Below, in pieces: positions 1-5,698 of a DNA stretch of 8,361 nt; the stretch's first letter is position 1; each line of letters opens with the position of its first letter. The stretch is from Lachnospiraceae bacterium UBA7188. GTDB lineage: Bacteria; Bacillota; Clostridia; Lachnospirales; Lachnospiraceae. A program made the translations under genes and the position numbers. The notes under the pieces were generated by a model. It was not told the DNA's origin, did no database searches, and saw only the letters and a program-made list of their open reading frames with translations. The stretch is from positions 1-8,361 of the forward strand of contig DKVC01000256.1 in the NCBI GenBank assembly GCA_002490995.1, written 5' to 3'.

Positions 1-942
1 CCTTACCGCCTTTTTCTGTTCCTCGATCTTGGCCAGGTCCAGGTCGGTGATCTTGCGCTTGACGGTCTTAATGGCCGCCACCTGGTCTACGGACTGGATG
101 TGCATATTTACAATCAGGCTGCTCTCCATATCCAGAAAGTCAGCCAGCATCCGGTCATTCAGCTCCGGTGCAAGAATCTGTAAAAAGGAGGCGGCCCCGA
201 ATTTCGCTCCCATACGGAAAAAACGCCCGTCCTTAAACTCAAAGGAAGTGGGCGCGATAAAGTCCCTGGTAGAGAGTCCGCTGGGAACCAGCCAGTCCCA
301 GGAGAACTGAAAGCGGCTCTGATCGTCCATATGGAAAATGGAGTGCATCAGCCGCAGCCGTTCCAGCCCGTTCAGGGAGACAGCGGAGACGCCCAGCCGC
401 TTGAAGTTATTGAGGATGTCATTTTCAATGCGTTCCAGCCGGGGCTTTGCTGCCTTTACGCTGTCTGCTTCAATGCCGAACGTAAGAAACTTGGTCTTGA
501 TGAGGCCGTTGTTCCCCTTGGCAAGCTGGCTCTGGAGCATTTCGGCATACTCGGCCCGGATGCTGTCAAAGGCATCATTTTTTAACGGGATAAAAATGCT
601 CTGTTCAAAGCTCTCCATGCTGGCAGCCAGATTCAAAAAAGAGAACTGGAACCGTATGGAACTGTCAAAGTAATTGAGAAAATCACACCATGCGTCAAAG
701 ATGGCGCTCTTATCCTCATTCTGGGATAACTGGTAGTTGATGTCCTGGAACTGGACAGTCTTGGTGTAAAAGCTGCCGGTCACGCGGCACACGCCGTCCG
801 GCCACATCCGCTCATAAGGGATGGACTGCTGGGCCGATTTCTTATTCTTATCCGTCTGCTTTGCCCGTTCGATGGCGGCAGCGATCTCCTTGCGCTCGGC
901 GCGGGTCAGCTTTCGTTTTTGTGTTGCTTGTTTTGTGGACAA
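1..942 (-). CDS. virB4: VirB4-like conjugation ATPase, N-terminal part (3' end outside window)
   Basis: The first 314 residues of a VirB4/TraE-family ATPase, which powers type IV secretion at the inner face of the membrane. The family is usually about 800 residues; the Walker A and B motifs lie in the missing C-terminal half. The N-terminal domain is well conserved with VirB4 proteins of Tn1549-like elements as I recall them: the TRAER motif (13-17), FQDINYQLSQNEDK (65-78), LAKGNNGLIKTK (140-151), FGIEAD (155-160) and LAPELNDRMLADFLDME (257-273). The only start that keeps the TRAER motif is TTG at 942, preceded by a perfect AAGGAGG with a 9-nt spacer. The next in-frame ATG (residue 46) would remove conserved sequence. 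The first 95 bp overlap the end of prgI in another frame, suggesting translational coupling. The frame is open to the window edge, with no internal stop. Confidence 0.95.
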   Translation of the reverse strand, partial: MSTKQATQKRKLTRAERKEIAAAIERAKQTDKNKKSAQQSIPYERMWPDGVCRVTGSFYTKTVQFQDINYQLSQNEDKSAIFDAWCDFLNYFDSSIRFQFSFLNLAASMESFEQSIFIPLKNDAFDSIRAEYAEMLQSQLAKGNNGLIKTKFLTFGIEADSVKAAKPRLERIENDILNNFKRLGVSAVSLNGLERLRLMHSIFHMDDQSRFQFSWDWLVPSGLSTRDFIAPTSFEFKDGRFFRMGAKFGAASFLQILAPELNDRMLADFLDMESSLIVNMHIQSVDQVAAIKTVKRKITDLDLAKIEEQKKAVR

Positions 943-1294
943 TATGTTGTACCTCCTTATTCAAGTGGTATTGCCGCTCCAATACGGCATAATAGTTGTC
1001 AGTCTGATAAGGTCTGTGCCGGGGCCGGACAAACCGAACCTGCACATAGTTATGGATGATCTTTTCCAAAGGCTGGCCGTTCTTTTCATACATAGCCAGC
1101 ATAAAAAAGGGGAGCATGACCAGCACCATACAGAGCGCGGCCGCGCTGGTACTGGCATACCGTTTCAGCAGGAAAAAGAGCGGTACGCCCACCAGAGAGC
1201 CGCAGCCGAAGCATACAAGCTGTCGGGCGGTCAGGTTGAACATCACTTTTGTCTTTAACCGGCTCAAGTCCTTGGGGACGTTTACATAGGCCAT
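848..1294 (-). CDS. prgI: PrgI family membrane protein of the conjugation apparatus
   Basis: A 148-residue protein of the PrgI family, a VirB3-like inner-membrane partner of VirB4 in Gram-positive type IV secretion systems. Visible features are the N-terminal motif YVNVPKDLSRLKTKVMFNLT (3-22), two hydrophobic helices at about 26-43 and 51-69, the MYEKNGQPLEK motif (68-78) just after the second helix, and the conserved VRPRHRPYQTDNYYAVLERQ segment (89-108). The ATG at 1294 follows AGGAGG (1305-1310) with a 10-nt spacer. The basic tail from about residue 117 is encoded where virB4 overlaps in another frame and is probably less constrained. The gene lies directly between virB6 (61-bp gap) and virB4 (95-bp overlap), the usual order in this family of elements. 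Confidence 0.93.
   Translation of the reverse strand: MAYVNVPKDLSRLKTKVMFNLTARQLVCFGCGSLVGVPLFFLLKRYASTSAAALCMVLVMLPFFMLAMYEKNGQPLEKIIHNYVQVRFVRPRHRPYQTDNYYAVLERQYHLNKEVQHIVHKTSNTKTKADPRRAQGDRCRHRTGKADG
952..958 (-). promoter_or_regulatory. Ribosome binding site for virB4, inside prgI
   Basis: The minus strand reads AAGGAGG, nine bases before the TTG at 942. It lies wholly within the prgI coding sequence. It decides the TTG start of virB4, because no ATG or GTG follows at a usable distance in that frame. Confidence 0.8.
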
Positions 1295-1355
1295 GGAGAT
1301 TACACCTCCTTAATCGTATTCGTTGTTAATAGAATCAAATGGATAACTGTCTCCT

Positions 1356-2225
1356 TTAGTGGGCGTTCCAGATGCCTTTCGCAAGGCTCCCCGTCTTGAA
1401 CAGGGTAAAGCAGAGCAGCACGGTATAGCCCATACAAGTCCAGATCGCCGTGCTGATGTCGCTGGCCACGGAGATATTCTGCACCAGCACCGCATAGATG
1501 CCCACGCAGATAATGATCAGAAATGCCTGGAATCCCAGGGCGAACAGGGAGCGGAGATAATTCTGTCCCATCTGTCCCCATTCCCGGTTGAGCATGGTTG
1601 CCATGGGGATCGGGGCGATGGAAGTCACCAGATAGATTTCCACCATACGGCCATATACGATGATAAAAATGCAGATGGTCAACGCCCACATGGTAATGCC
1701 GACAAAAAGGCTCTGGAACCACAGGCCGAACAGCGGCCCTAAATCCATCGCCATCAGCCGCGTCTCCATATCGTTTACCACACTGGAAATATCAATCGAA
1801 GTGTCGGAGATAATGACGCCTGCCGCGTTATTGACTACGCTCTGGGCCACATCAAACACGCCCATGACGATATTCCAGGTGTTGGTGACAATGAGGATTG
1901 CCGACGCGGTTTTGAAAATCCATTTCAGGAACATCCAGGTATCCAGGTCGTGGAGGTTGTTCTTATCAATGATGAGCTGGATCAGCTCCAGTGTCATAAC
2001 AAAAGCCAGAATCGCCCCGGCAATGGGGACGATGACGGTCTCTGAAAGGTTACGCACCATATTGAACACGCCGCCATTCCATGCCTGCGGGGTCGTGCCT
2101 ACCTGTCCGGCGATCTCCCCGACTCTCTGGTTTACCTGGTCAAACATCCCGGAAAGGTTGTTGATGATACCGCTGACTAAAAGCTCTTTTAGCCATTCCG
2201 TAAGGAAATCCTTCAAGAAATCCAA
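1356..2225 (-). CDS. virB6: TrbL/VirB6-like polytopic membrane protein
   Basis: A 289-residue integral membrane protein of the VirB6/TrbL type, expected to form part of the inner-membrane channel. It starts with an amphipathic segment (MDFLKDFLTEWLKELL), then shows about six hydrophobic stretches near 63-86, 100-122, 168-191, 195-211, 228-249 and 258-277. The segments VGTTPQAWNGGVFNM (42-56), TNTWNIVMGVFD (114-125), the AGVIISDTSID region (135-145) and FKTGSLAK (276-283) closely match VirB6-like proteins of Tn1549-type elements as I recall them. The start is TTG at 2225, set by AGGAGG (2233-2238) seven bases upstream and by the family N-terminus; there is no ATG alternative before the first conserved block. 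Its own ribosome binding site sits just after a strong hairpin (2245-2270) in the 88-bp gap behind maff2, so its dosage may be set separately from that of the small upstream protein. Confidence 0.92.
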   Translation of the reverse strand: MDFLKDFLTEWLKELLVSGIINNLSGMFDQVNQRVGEIAGQVGTTPQAWNGGVFNMVRNLSETVIVPIAGAILAFVMTLELIQLIIDKNNLHDLDTWMFLKWIFKTASAILIVTNTWNIVMGVFDVAQSVVNNAAGVIISDTSIDISSVVNDMETRLMAMDLGPLFGLWFQSLFVGITMWALTICIFIIVYGRMVEIYLVTSIAPIPMATMLNREWGQMGQNYLRSLFALGFQAFLIIICVGIYAVLVQNISVASDISTAIWTCMGYTVLLCFTLFKTGSLAKGIWNAH

Positions 2226-2232
2226 CGTTCTG

Positions 2233-2238
2233 CCTCCT
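2233..2238 (-). promoter_or_regulatory. Ribosome binding site fixing the TTG start of virB6
   Basis: The minus strand reads AGGAGG, seven bases before TTG at 2225. It begins six bases after the 3' foot of the hairpin at 2245-2270, so that structure may affect ribosome access. Confidence 0.75.
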
Positions 2239-2244
2239 TTCCAG

Positions 2245-2270
2245 CCCCTCCCGCCCGGAAGCGGGAAGGG
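2245..2270 (-). promoter_or_regulatory. Strong intergenic RNA hairpin between maff2 and virB6
   Basis: On the minus strand the arms CCCTTCCCGC (2270-2261) and GCGGGAGGGG (2254-2245) pair over 10 bp with one G-U, around the six-base loop TTCCGG. No U-tract follows; the next bases are CTGGAA and then the virB6 ribosome binding site. It is therefore not a normal intrinsic terminator. It could be an mRNA-stabilising or processing structure that protects the upstream maff2 message, or a modulator of virB6 translation. The structure is seen; its role is inference. Confidence 0.6.
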
Positions 2271-2313
2271 CCGAAGATGTGTTTTGGTTTACAGGGTATA
2301 AATTCTCTGGTGA

Positions 2314-2529
2314 TTAGCCGAACAGTCCGGAGAGCATGGGAACCAGGGTGATGCCGATCAGGGCAACTCCGCCGCCTGCCATCAACTGTTTCATACCCTG
2401 TGATTTTGCACCAGGGTTGTCGTTGCCGTAGCCTTCCAGAAGGTTGATCACACCCCAGATGCCAAGGCCGGCCCCAAGTGCTACTACGAGTGTCTGCAAT
2501 ACTCCAACTGCGCTGTTAAAAAATGCCAT
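2314..2529 (-). CDS. Maff2 family small membrane protein
   Basis: A 71-residue protein matching the Maff2 family, found in conjugative elements of Clostridia next to virD4 and virB6. It has two hydrophobic helices (about 8-30 and 47-70) separated by a polar loop with the family signature GYGNDNPGAKSQGMKQLMAGGG (33-54). Size and topology resemble VirB2/TrbC pilins, so it may be a small channel or pilin-like subunit; that role is inference. The frame stays open upstream to 2583, but the start is taken as ATG at 2529. GGAGGT (2537-2542) lies seven bases before it, and the family begins with MAFF. The 18 extra residues upstream are polar and would mask the membrane N-terminus. The gene lies 66 bp after virD4. 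Confidence 0.92.
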   Translation of the reverse strand: MAFFNSAVGVLQTLVVALGAGLGIWGVINLLEGYGNDNPGAKSQGMKQLMAGGGVALIGITLVPMLSGLFG

Positions 2530-2595
2530 AAATGTTACCTCCAAAAGTTTATTTTTATGGAAGGCACGCTTTTCCGTATTCATGGCCTGCTGTTT

Positions 2596-4389
2596 TTAGC
2601 CGGGGTCAGCCTCCCCGCCGGATGTGTCTATCTCAAATGCCTCAAACTTTTCTCCCGGCTTCAGTTTGAGTTTGGTGGAAAGAAAACGCTCTATGTTGAA
2701 GGCGTTCTTCTTATCAAAATCAGACAGGTATTTATAGTTGGGATGTTTGGTAATGTCGTATTTATCCGACAAAAATGGCCTTACACCACGGAGCTGTAAG
2801 ATACATTTGCTGCCATCTAAGACAGCCAGCTCATCTATGGACGCCAGTTCCTTTCCCAGCTTCTGAAAATTCTGCCCGTGGCTTTCCTGCGTACCTTTGG
2901 TAACGCTGGTGTTGTACATATCTATGGTCTCTTTTCCCAGGGCGGTACTCAGCTCCTTTAATGTCGTAGGTTCCGAGCCGCCCAGGAAGATACGGGCATC
3001 CATGTTGCCGATAATGGTGTCGCAGTTATCTTTGTAAAGTGCCTTTAGCTGGCTCTGTGCCTGTAAGACCAGACAGCAGGAAATCTCACGGGAACGGATC
3101 GTTGCCACCAGCTTCTCCAGCTTGGGTATCTGGCCGATATTGGCCGCCTCGTCAATGAGACAGCGCACATGGACTGGCAGCCTGCCTCCATACACATCAT
3201 CCGCTTTTTCACAAAGGAGATTGAAAAGCTGGGTGTAGCACATGGAAATTAAAAAGTTAAAGGTATCGTCCGTGTCGCTCATAATGATGAACAGGGCCGT
3301 TTTCTGGTCTCCCAGGGTATCAAGCTCCAGCTCATCATAAGCGGTCAGCTCCCGAAGCTCTTTAATGTCGAAGGGGGCCAGCCTTGCACCGCAGCTCACC
3401 AGTATAGATTTTGCTGTTTTGCCAGCCGCCAGGCGGTACTTTGCATACTGGCGCACCGCGAAGTGGTTCGGCTCCCGCTCCGCCAGTTCCTCAAACATCA
3501 GGTCAACCGGGTTCTTAAATTCCTCGTCATCCTCCCGGACTTCCATGGCGTTGATAAACTCAATCAGGGTGGAGAAGTTCTGTTCCTCCACCGGGGCCTC
3601 ATAGTGGATATAGCCGATCAGGGCGCAGTAGAGAAGGGTCTCCGCTTTCGTCCAAAATTCGTCCCCGCCTTTCTGTTCGCCCTTGGTGTTGGCGATCAGC
3701 GTTGTCACCAGCTTCAAAATGTCCTTTTCGCTGTGGATATAGGCGAAAGGGTTATAGTGCATACTTTTGTTGAAATTGATGGTGTTCAGTATCTTGATCT
3801 GATACCCATTGCGCTGCAATAATTTCCCACATTCGCAAACAATACTTCCTTTCGGATCAGTGACCACAAATGAGGTCGGGTAATCCTTAGACGTACATTG
3901 CATCAGGTTCGGCTTCAGCCAGAAGCGGGTCTTGCCGCTGCCGGAGCCACCGATAATCAACACATTTTTGTTGCGGGCGTATTTAGGCTGCTTGGGCCGG
4001 TTGCTCATCATCAGCCGTTCCGTCTGCGTCAGGATAATGTTGTTCTCAAATACCGGATCGACAAAAGGCTGGATGTCTGCGGAATTTCCCCACCGGGCAG
4101 AGCCGTATTCCACATCTTTGCGGTATTTCTTGGCGTTCTTGCCCCTGACGTAAACAGCCAACCGCAGAGCCGCGCCGCATAAAAGACCGATTGCCAAATC
4201 CTGCAAATGAAAGCTGGGATAAGGGGAAACAAAAGCGGCAGCGAAGCCATCCCCGATATGCCGCAGCTTTTCGGAGAGGTCGGCACCAACGGCCAGCCGG
4301 TACGCCTGCCCGATCTTGGAGGCATACAGCCCGATCAGCAGATAGGGAAGGTTGGGGATCAGGAGCTTTTTGATATTGATCTGCTTCAT
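2596..4389 (-). CDS. virD4: VirD4/TraG type IV coupling protein ATPase
   Basis: A 597-residue coupling protein, the hexameric ATPase that brings the relaxase-DNA complex to the secretion channel. Two N-terminal hydrophobic segments (about 11-30 and 65-82) anchor it in the membrane. The cytoplasmic part carries Walker A GGSGSGKT (147-154), the nearby VTDPKGS motif (176-182), Walker B CLIDEAANIG (410-419) and the TraG-type segment LVLQAQSQLKALY (440-452). Length and motif spacing are normal for the family (TraG/PcfC branch). The ATG at 4389 overlaps the pcfB stop as ATGA, a classic sign of translational coupling. PcfB is the accessory protein associated with the coupling protein in enterococcal pCF10-like systems, so the coupling makes functional sense. 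The C-terminus is acidic and glycine-rich (DTSGGEADPG). Confidence 0.97.
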   Translation of the reverse strand: MKQINIKKLLIPNLPYLLIGLYASKIGQAYRLAVGADLSEKLRHIGDGFAAAFVSPYPSFHLQDLAIGLLCGAALRLAVYVRGKNAKKYRKDVEYGSARWGNSADIQPFVDPVFENNIILTQTERLMMSNRPKQPKYARNKNVLIIGGSGSGKTRFWLKPNLMQCTSKDYPTSFVVTDPKGSIVCECGKLLQRNGYQIKILNTINFNKSMHYNPFAYIHSEKDILKLVTTLIANTKGEQKGGDEFWTKAETLLYCALIGYIHYEAPVEEQNFSTLIEFINAMEVREDDEEFKNPVDLMFEELAEREPNHFAVRQYAKYRLAAGKTAKSILVSCGARLAPFDIKELRELTAYDELELDTLGDQKTALFIIMSDTDDTFNFLISMCYTQLFNLLCEKADDVYGGRLPVHVRCLIDEAANIGQIPKLEKLVATIRSREISCCLVLQAQSQLKALYKDNCDTIIGNMDARIFLGGSEPTTLKELSTALGKETIDMYNTSVTKGTQESHGQNFQKLGKELASIDELAVLDGSKCILQLRGVRPFLSDKYDITKHPNYKYLSDFDKKNAFNIERFLSTKLKLKPGEKFEAFEIDTSGGEADPG

Positions 4390-4859
4390 CGTTCCAGCTC
4401 CTTCCTCTTTGTCCTGGCCACGACTGCATTTTTCACCAGTGCCTTGAACTTATCCAGCCTGCCGAGTACGGATTCCCGCCGCTGGGCCTTTTTCAGCTTG
4501 GTGACAGTGAACTTCTGGAACGCGGCGTTCATGTTCGCCTCGTTGGGGGCCTTGAAAAATATCTGGTAATGGTTCTTGTCCGTCTTATAAACGGTGTAGC
4601 GCACCCCATGATTCCGGGCAATACGGTCAAATTCCCGCAGGCTTTTGTCCTGCACGTCAATCTGGCGCATATCGCCGTAGTCTTTTTGAAGATCATCAAT
4701 GCTGACCTTGCCGAAAGGTTTTACATCCCGGCTGGCCTGCAGCTTCTTTTCTTTGCGGTGGGCAAGGTATTTACACAGGGCCGCTTTTAAGACGCGCCCG
4801 GTGAATTTACTGGTATTGATTCCAAGGGTAAGCGTCCTGTTTTCAACTTCTTCCTGCAT
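4386..4859 (-). CDS. pcfB: PcfB family protein (DUF3801), coupling-protein partner
   Basis: A 157-residue soluble protein of the PcfB/DUF3801 family, an accessory factor linking the relaxosome to the coupling protein in Gram-positive conjugation. Typical features are an N-terminal stretch of the type TLTLGINTSKFTGRVLKAAL (9-28), a central fold with GDMRQIDVQDKSLREFDRIA (62-81) and GVRYTVYKTDKNHYQIFFKA (85-104), and a strongly basic tail (KLKKAQRR, VVARTKRKELER) that may touch DNA or membrane. ATG at 4859 is the first possible start, because an in-frame TAA lies one codon upstream. The ribosome binding site AAAGGAG (4871-4877) has a long 11-nt spacer, so translation may be modest. The stop overlaps the virD4 start by 4 bp. 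A short ORF and a hairpin lie immediately upstream. Confidence 0.9.
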   Translation of the reverse strand: MQEEVENRTLTLGINTSKFTGRVLKAALCKYLAHRKEKKLQASRDVKPFGKVSIDDLQKDYGDMRQIDVQDKSLREFDRIARNHGVRYTVYKTDKNHYQIFFKAPNEANMNAAFQKFTVTKLKKAQRRESVLGRLDKFKALVKNAVVARTKRKELER

Positions 4860-4888
4860 CTCTTATCACACTCCTTTCTGTCAGCAGG

Positions 4889-4921
4889 GGCGGCGGTTCT
4901 AAGGCGGAACCACCAGCCGCC
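4889..4921 (-). promoter_or_regulatory. GC-rich hairpin between the small ORF and pcfB
   Basis: On the minus strand GGTTC (4911-4907) pairs with GAACC (4899-4895) and GGCGGC (4921-4916) with GCCGCC (4894-4889). This gives an 11-bp stem with a four-base bulge and the loop CGCCTTA. An alternative register extends the inner stem to 8 bp with one G-U. It overlaps the last codons and stop of the 14-codon ORF at 4899-4943. No U-tract follows, so a terminator is unlikely. A role in RNA stability or in coupling translation of the short ORF to pcfB is inference. Confidence 0.5.
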
Positions 4922-4943
4922 GCAGGAAATATTTCTCTGTCAT
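4899..4943 (-). CDS. Possible 14-codon leader-type ORF before pcfB
   Basis: The short frame ATG (4943) to TAG encodes MTEKYFLRRLVVPP. It is preceded by a perfect AAGGAGG (4949-4955) with a five-base spacer, better placed than the ribosome binding site of pcfB itself. That site overlaps the stop codon of the preceding DUF5720-like gene (4954-4956), an arrangement typical of coupled translation. The ORF ends inside a GC-rich hairpin, 39 bp before pcfB. I do not recognise the peptide. It could be a leader that keeps ribosomes moving through the hairpin, a true small protein, or a chance reading frame behind a ribosome binding site left by an eroded gene. There is no run of one amino acid to suggest attenuation. 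Confidence 0.4.
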   Translation of the reverse strand: MTEKYFLRRLVVPP

Positions 4944-4953
4944 CCGCGCCTCC

Positions 4954-5280
4954 TTACCGCAGGCTGTTCCGGCTGTCATAAGAGAGCCTGCCGCGGTTTA
5001 CTCCGGCATGGCTCAAAATCCTGATATGTCCTTTCTCCTGGCTGGCCAGGACGTTTGCATATCCGGCCTCCGTAAGATAGGCGCGTGTCCGTTCTCCCTT
5101 CCAGCCGATAACGGATTCATTTGACAGCACATCAAAAATGACCATGTGGCGGGTATCTTCGGCAAAACGGTTTAAGTCCAGGTATTCATGGCCGCTGTAT
5201 TCCTGCGCCCCTTCCTGAATCCTTGTTTCTTCCATAAGCTCCCCGATGGTCTTGGCTTTCGGCGTTTTAATTCCCTTCAT
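4954..5280 (-). CDS. DUF5720-like small protein, conjugation-operon copy
   Basis: A 108-residue soluble protein of unknown function, resembling the DUF5720 type seen in Tn1549-like elements; the family name is from memory. Conserved-looking positions are GHEYLDLNRF (30-39), DTRHMVIFDVL (42-52), GERTRAYLTEAGY (62-74), ASQEKGHIRI (79-88) and RGRLSYD (96-102). It aligns without gaps to the product of 7124-7408 over about 73 residues with 23 identities, so the element carries two paralogues. ATG at 5280 follows AAGGAGG with a five-base spacer. It overlaps the end of the upstream gene by 14 bp, and its stop overlaps the ribosome binding site of the next small ORF. No membrane segment or enzyme motif is visible. 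The compact alpha/beta pattern with conserved basic residues could suit binding of nucleic acid or a partner protein, but that is a guess. Confidence 0.8.
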   Translation of the reverse strand: MKGIKTPKAKTIGELMEETRIQEGAQEYSGHEYLDLNRFAEDTRHMVIFDVLSNESVIGWKGERTRAYLTEAGYANVLASQEKGHIRILSHAGVNRGRLSYDSRNSLR

Positions 5281-5632
5281 AGCTGCCTCCTTTCTCCCGG
5301 CCCTGGCCTTTTACCGTGAGCAGGCCATCCAGGGTAGTAGCGGTGATCCGCAGCCGCTCGGCAACGGCAATGTCGTTCTTCATGGATTCGTCTACGGTAT
5401 CGCCGCAGACCACCAGCACATGGGAACGCCGCAGGAAGTCGCGGGCGATGTCGATCCCATCCTTATGCTCCTGGGGGATTTCATCCTTCAGGAACAGGGG
5501 AAGGAACAAAAGCGGGCAGACCGGGGAATATCCGGCATCATACAGCATCCGGCAGTAGCGGGCTGCGGTTTCCGTGTTCTCAAATTCGTTATCACTCCAG
5601 GGGGCGGTAATGTAAGCTAATGGGCGTCTCAT
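5267..5632 (-). CDS. Nucleoside 2-deoxyribosyltransferase-like protein (DUF4406/DUF7768 type)
   Basis: A 121-residue protein with the fold signature of small nucleoside 2-deoxyribosyltransferase-like proteins. Visible are the opening strand and turn LAYITAPWSDNEFEN (5-19), an ARYCRML helix followed by GYSPVCPLLFLPLFL (34-48), a short strand VLVVCGD (72-78) and the helix SMKNDIAVAERLRI (83-96). In true transferases the last helix carries a catalytic glutamate after an S-x-G-M type turn; here an aspartate seems to occupy that place (SMKND), so activity is uncertain. ATG at 5632 is chosen over the upstream in-frame GTG (5650) because AAGGAG (5638-5643) lies five bases before it and the GTG would precede the ribosome binding site. 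It is the first gene after the rep terminator and heads the conjugation operon. Its stop overlaps the next gene by 14 bp. Similar genes recur in this position in related elements; their role is unknown. Confidence 0.75.
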   Translation of the reverse strand: MRRPLAYITAPWSDNEFENTETAARYCRMLYDAGYSPVCPLLFLPLFLKDEIPQEHKDGIDIARDFLRRSHVLVVCGDTVDESMKNDIAVAERLRITATTLDGLLTVKGQGREKGGSYEGN

Positions 5633-5672
5633 AATCTCTCCTTTCAGCACTCATATCTTGCTTTTTGCGGTC

Positions 5673-5698
5673 AAAAAAAGCAGCTCCTTATGGGCTGC
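5673..5698 (-). terminator. Intrinsic terminator after the replication initiator gene
   Basis: On the minus strand GCAGC (5698-5694) pairs with GCTGC (5684-5680). The stem can extend by CC/GG across a one-base bulge, leaving an AUAA loop, and seven T follow at once (5679-5673). The hairpin overlaps the stop codon of the replication gene (5688-5690). The stem is short but the U-tract is excellent. It implies that the downstream conjugation genes need readthrough or their own promoter; I could not find a good promoter in the roughly 40 bp before the next ATG. Confidence 0.7.

Noticed and set aside
961..1722. Minus-strand frames at 961-1158, 1300-1722 and 1310-1495
   Set aside because: They sit in other frames within prgI and virB6 and lack recognisable domains or ribosome binding sites. 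The strongly conserved frames explain the sequence.
29..2301. Plus-strand open frames such as 331-585, 821-1258, 1359-1742 and 1660-2301
   Set aside because: They lie antisense to virB4, prgI and virB6, whose proteins are clearly conserved. They have no family resemblance and no good ribosome binding site.
2530..2583. An 18-residue N-terminal extension of Maff2
   Set aside because: The extension reads across the ribosome binding site of the conserved MAFF start, is polar and is not part of the family.
4029..4429. Minus-strand frames over the start of virD4 (4029-4325, 4046-4429)
   Set aside because: They are out of frame with the coupling protein and rich in Arg, Trp and Cys, as expected from frame-shifted reading.
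5633..5672. A promoter with TTGACC at about 5675-5670 for the conjugation operon
   Set aside because: No acceptable -10 box lies 15-19 bases downstream; the only TATA-like bases are 11 bases away.
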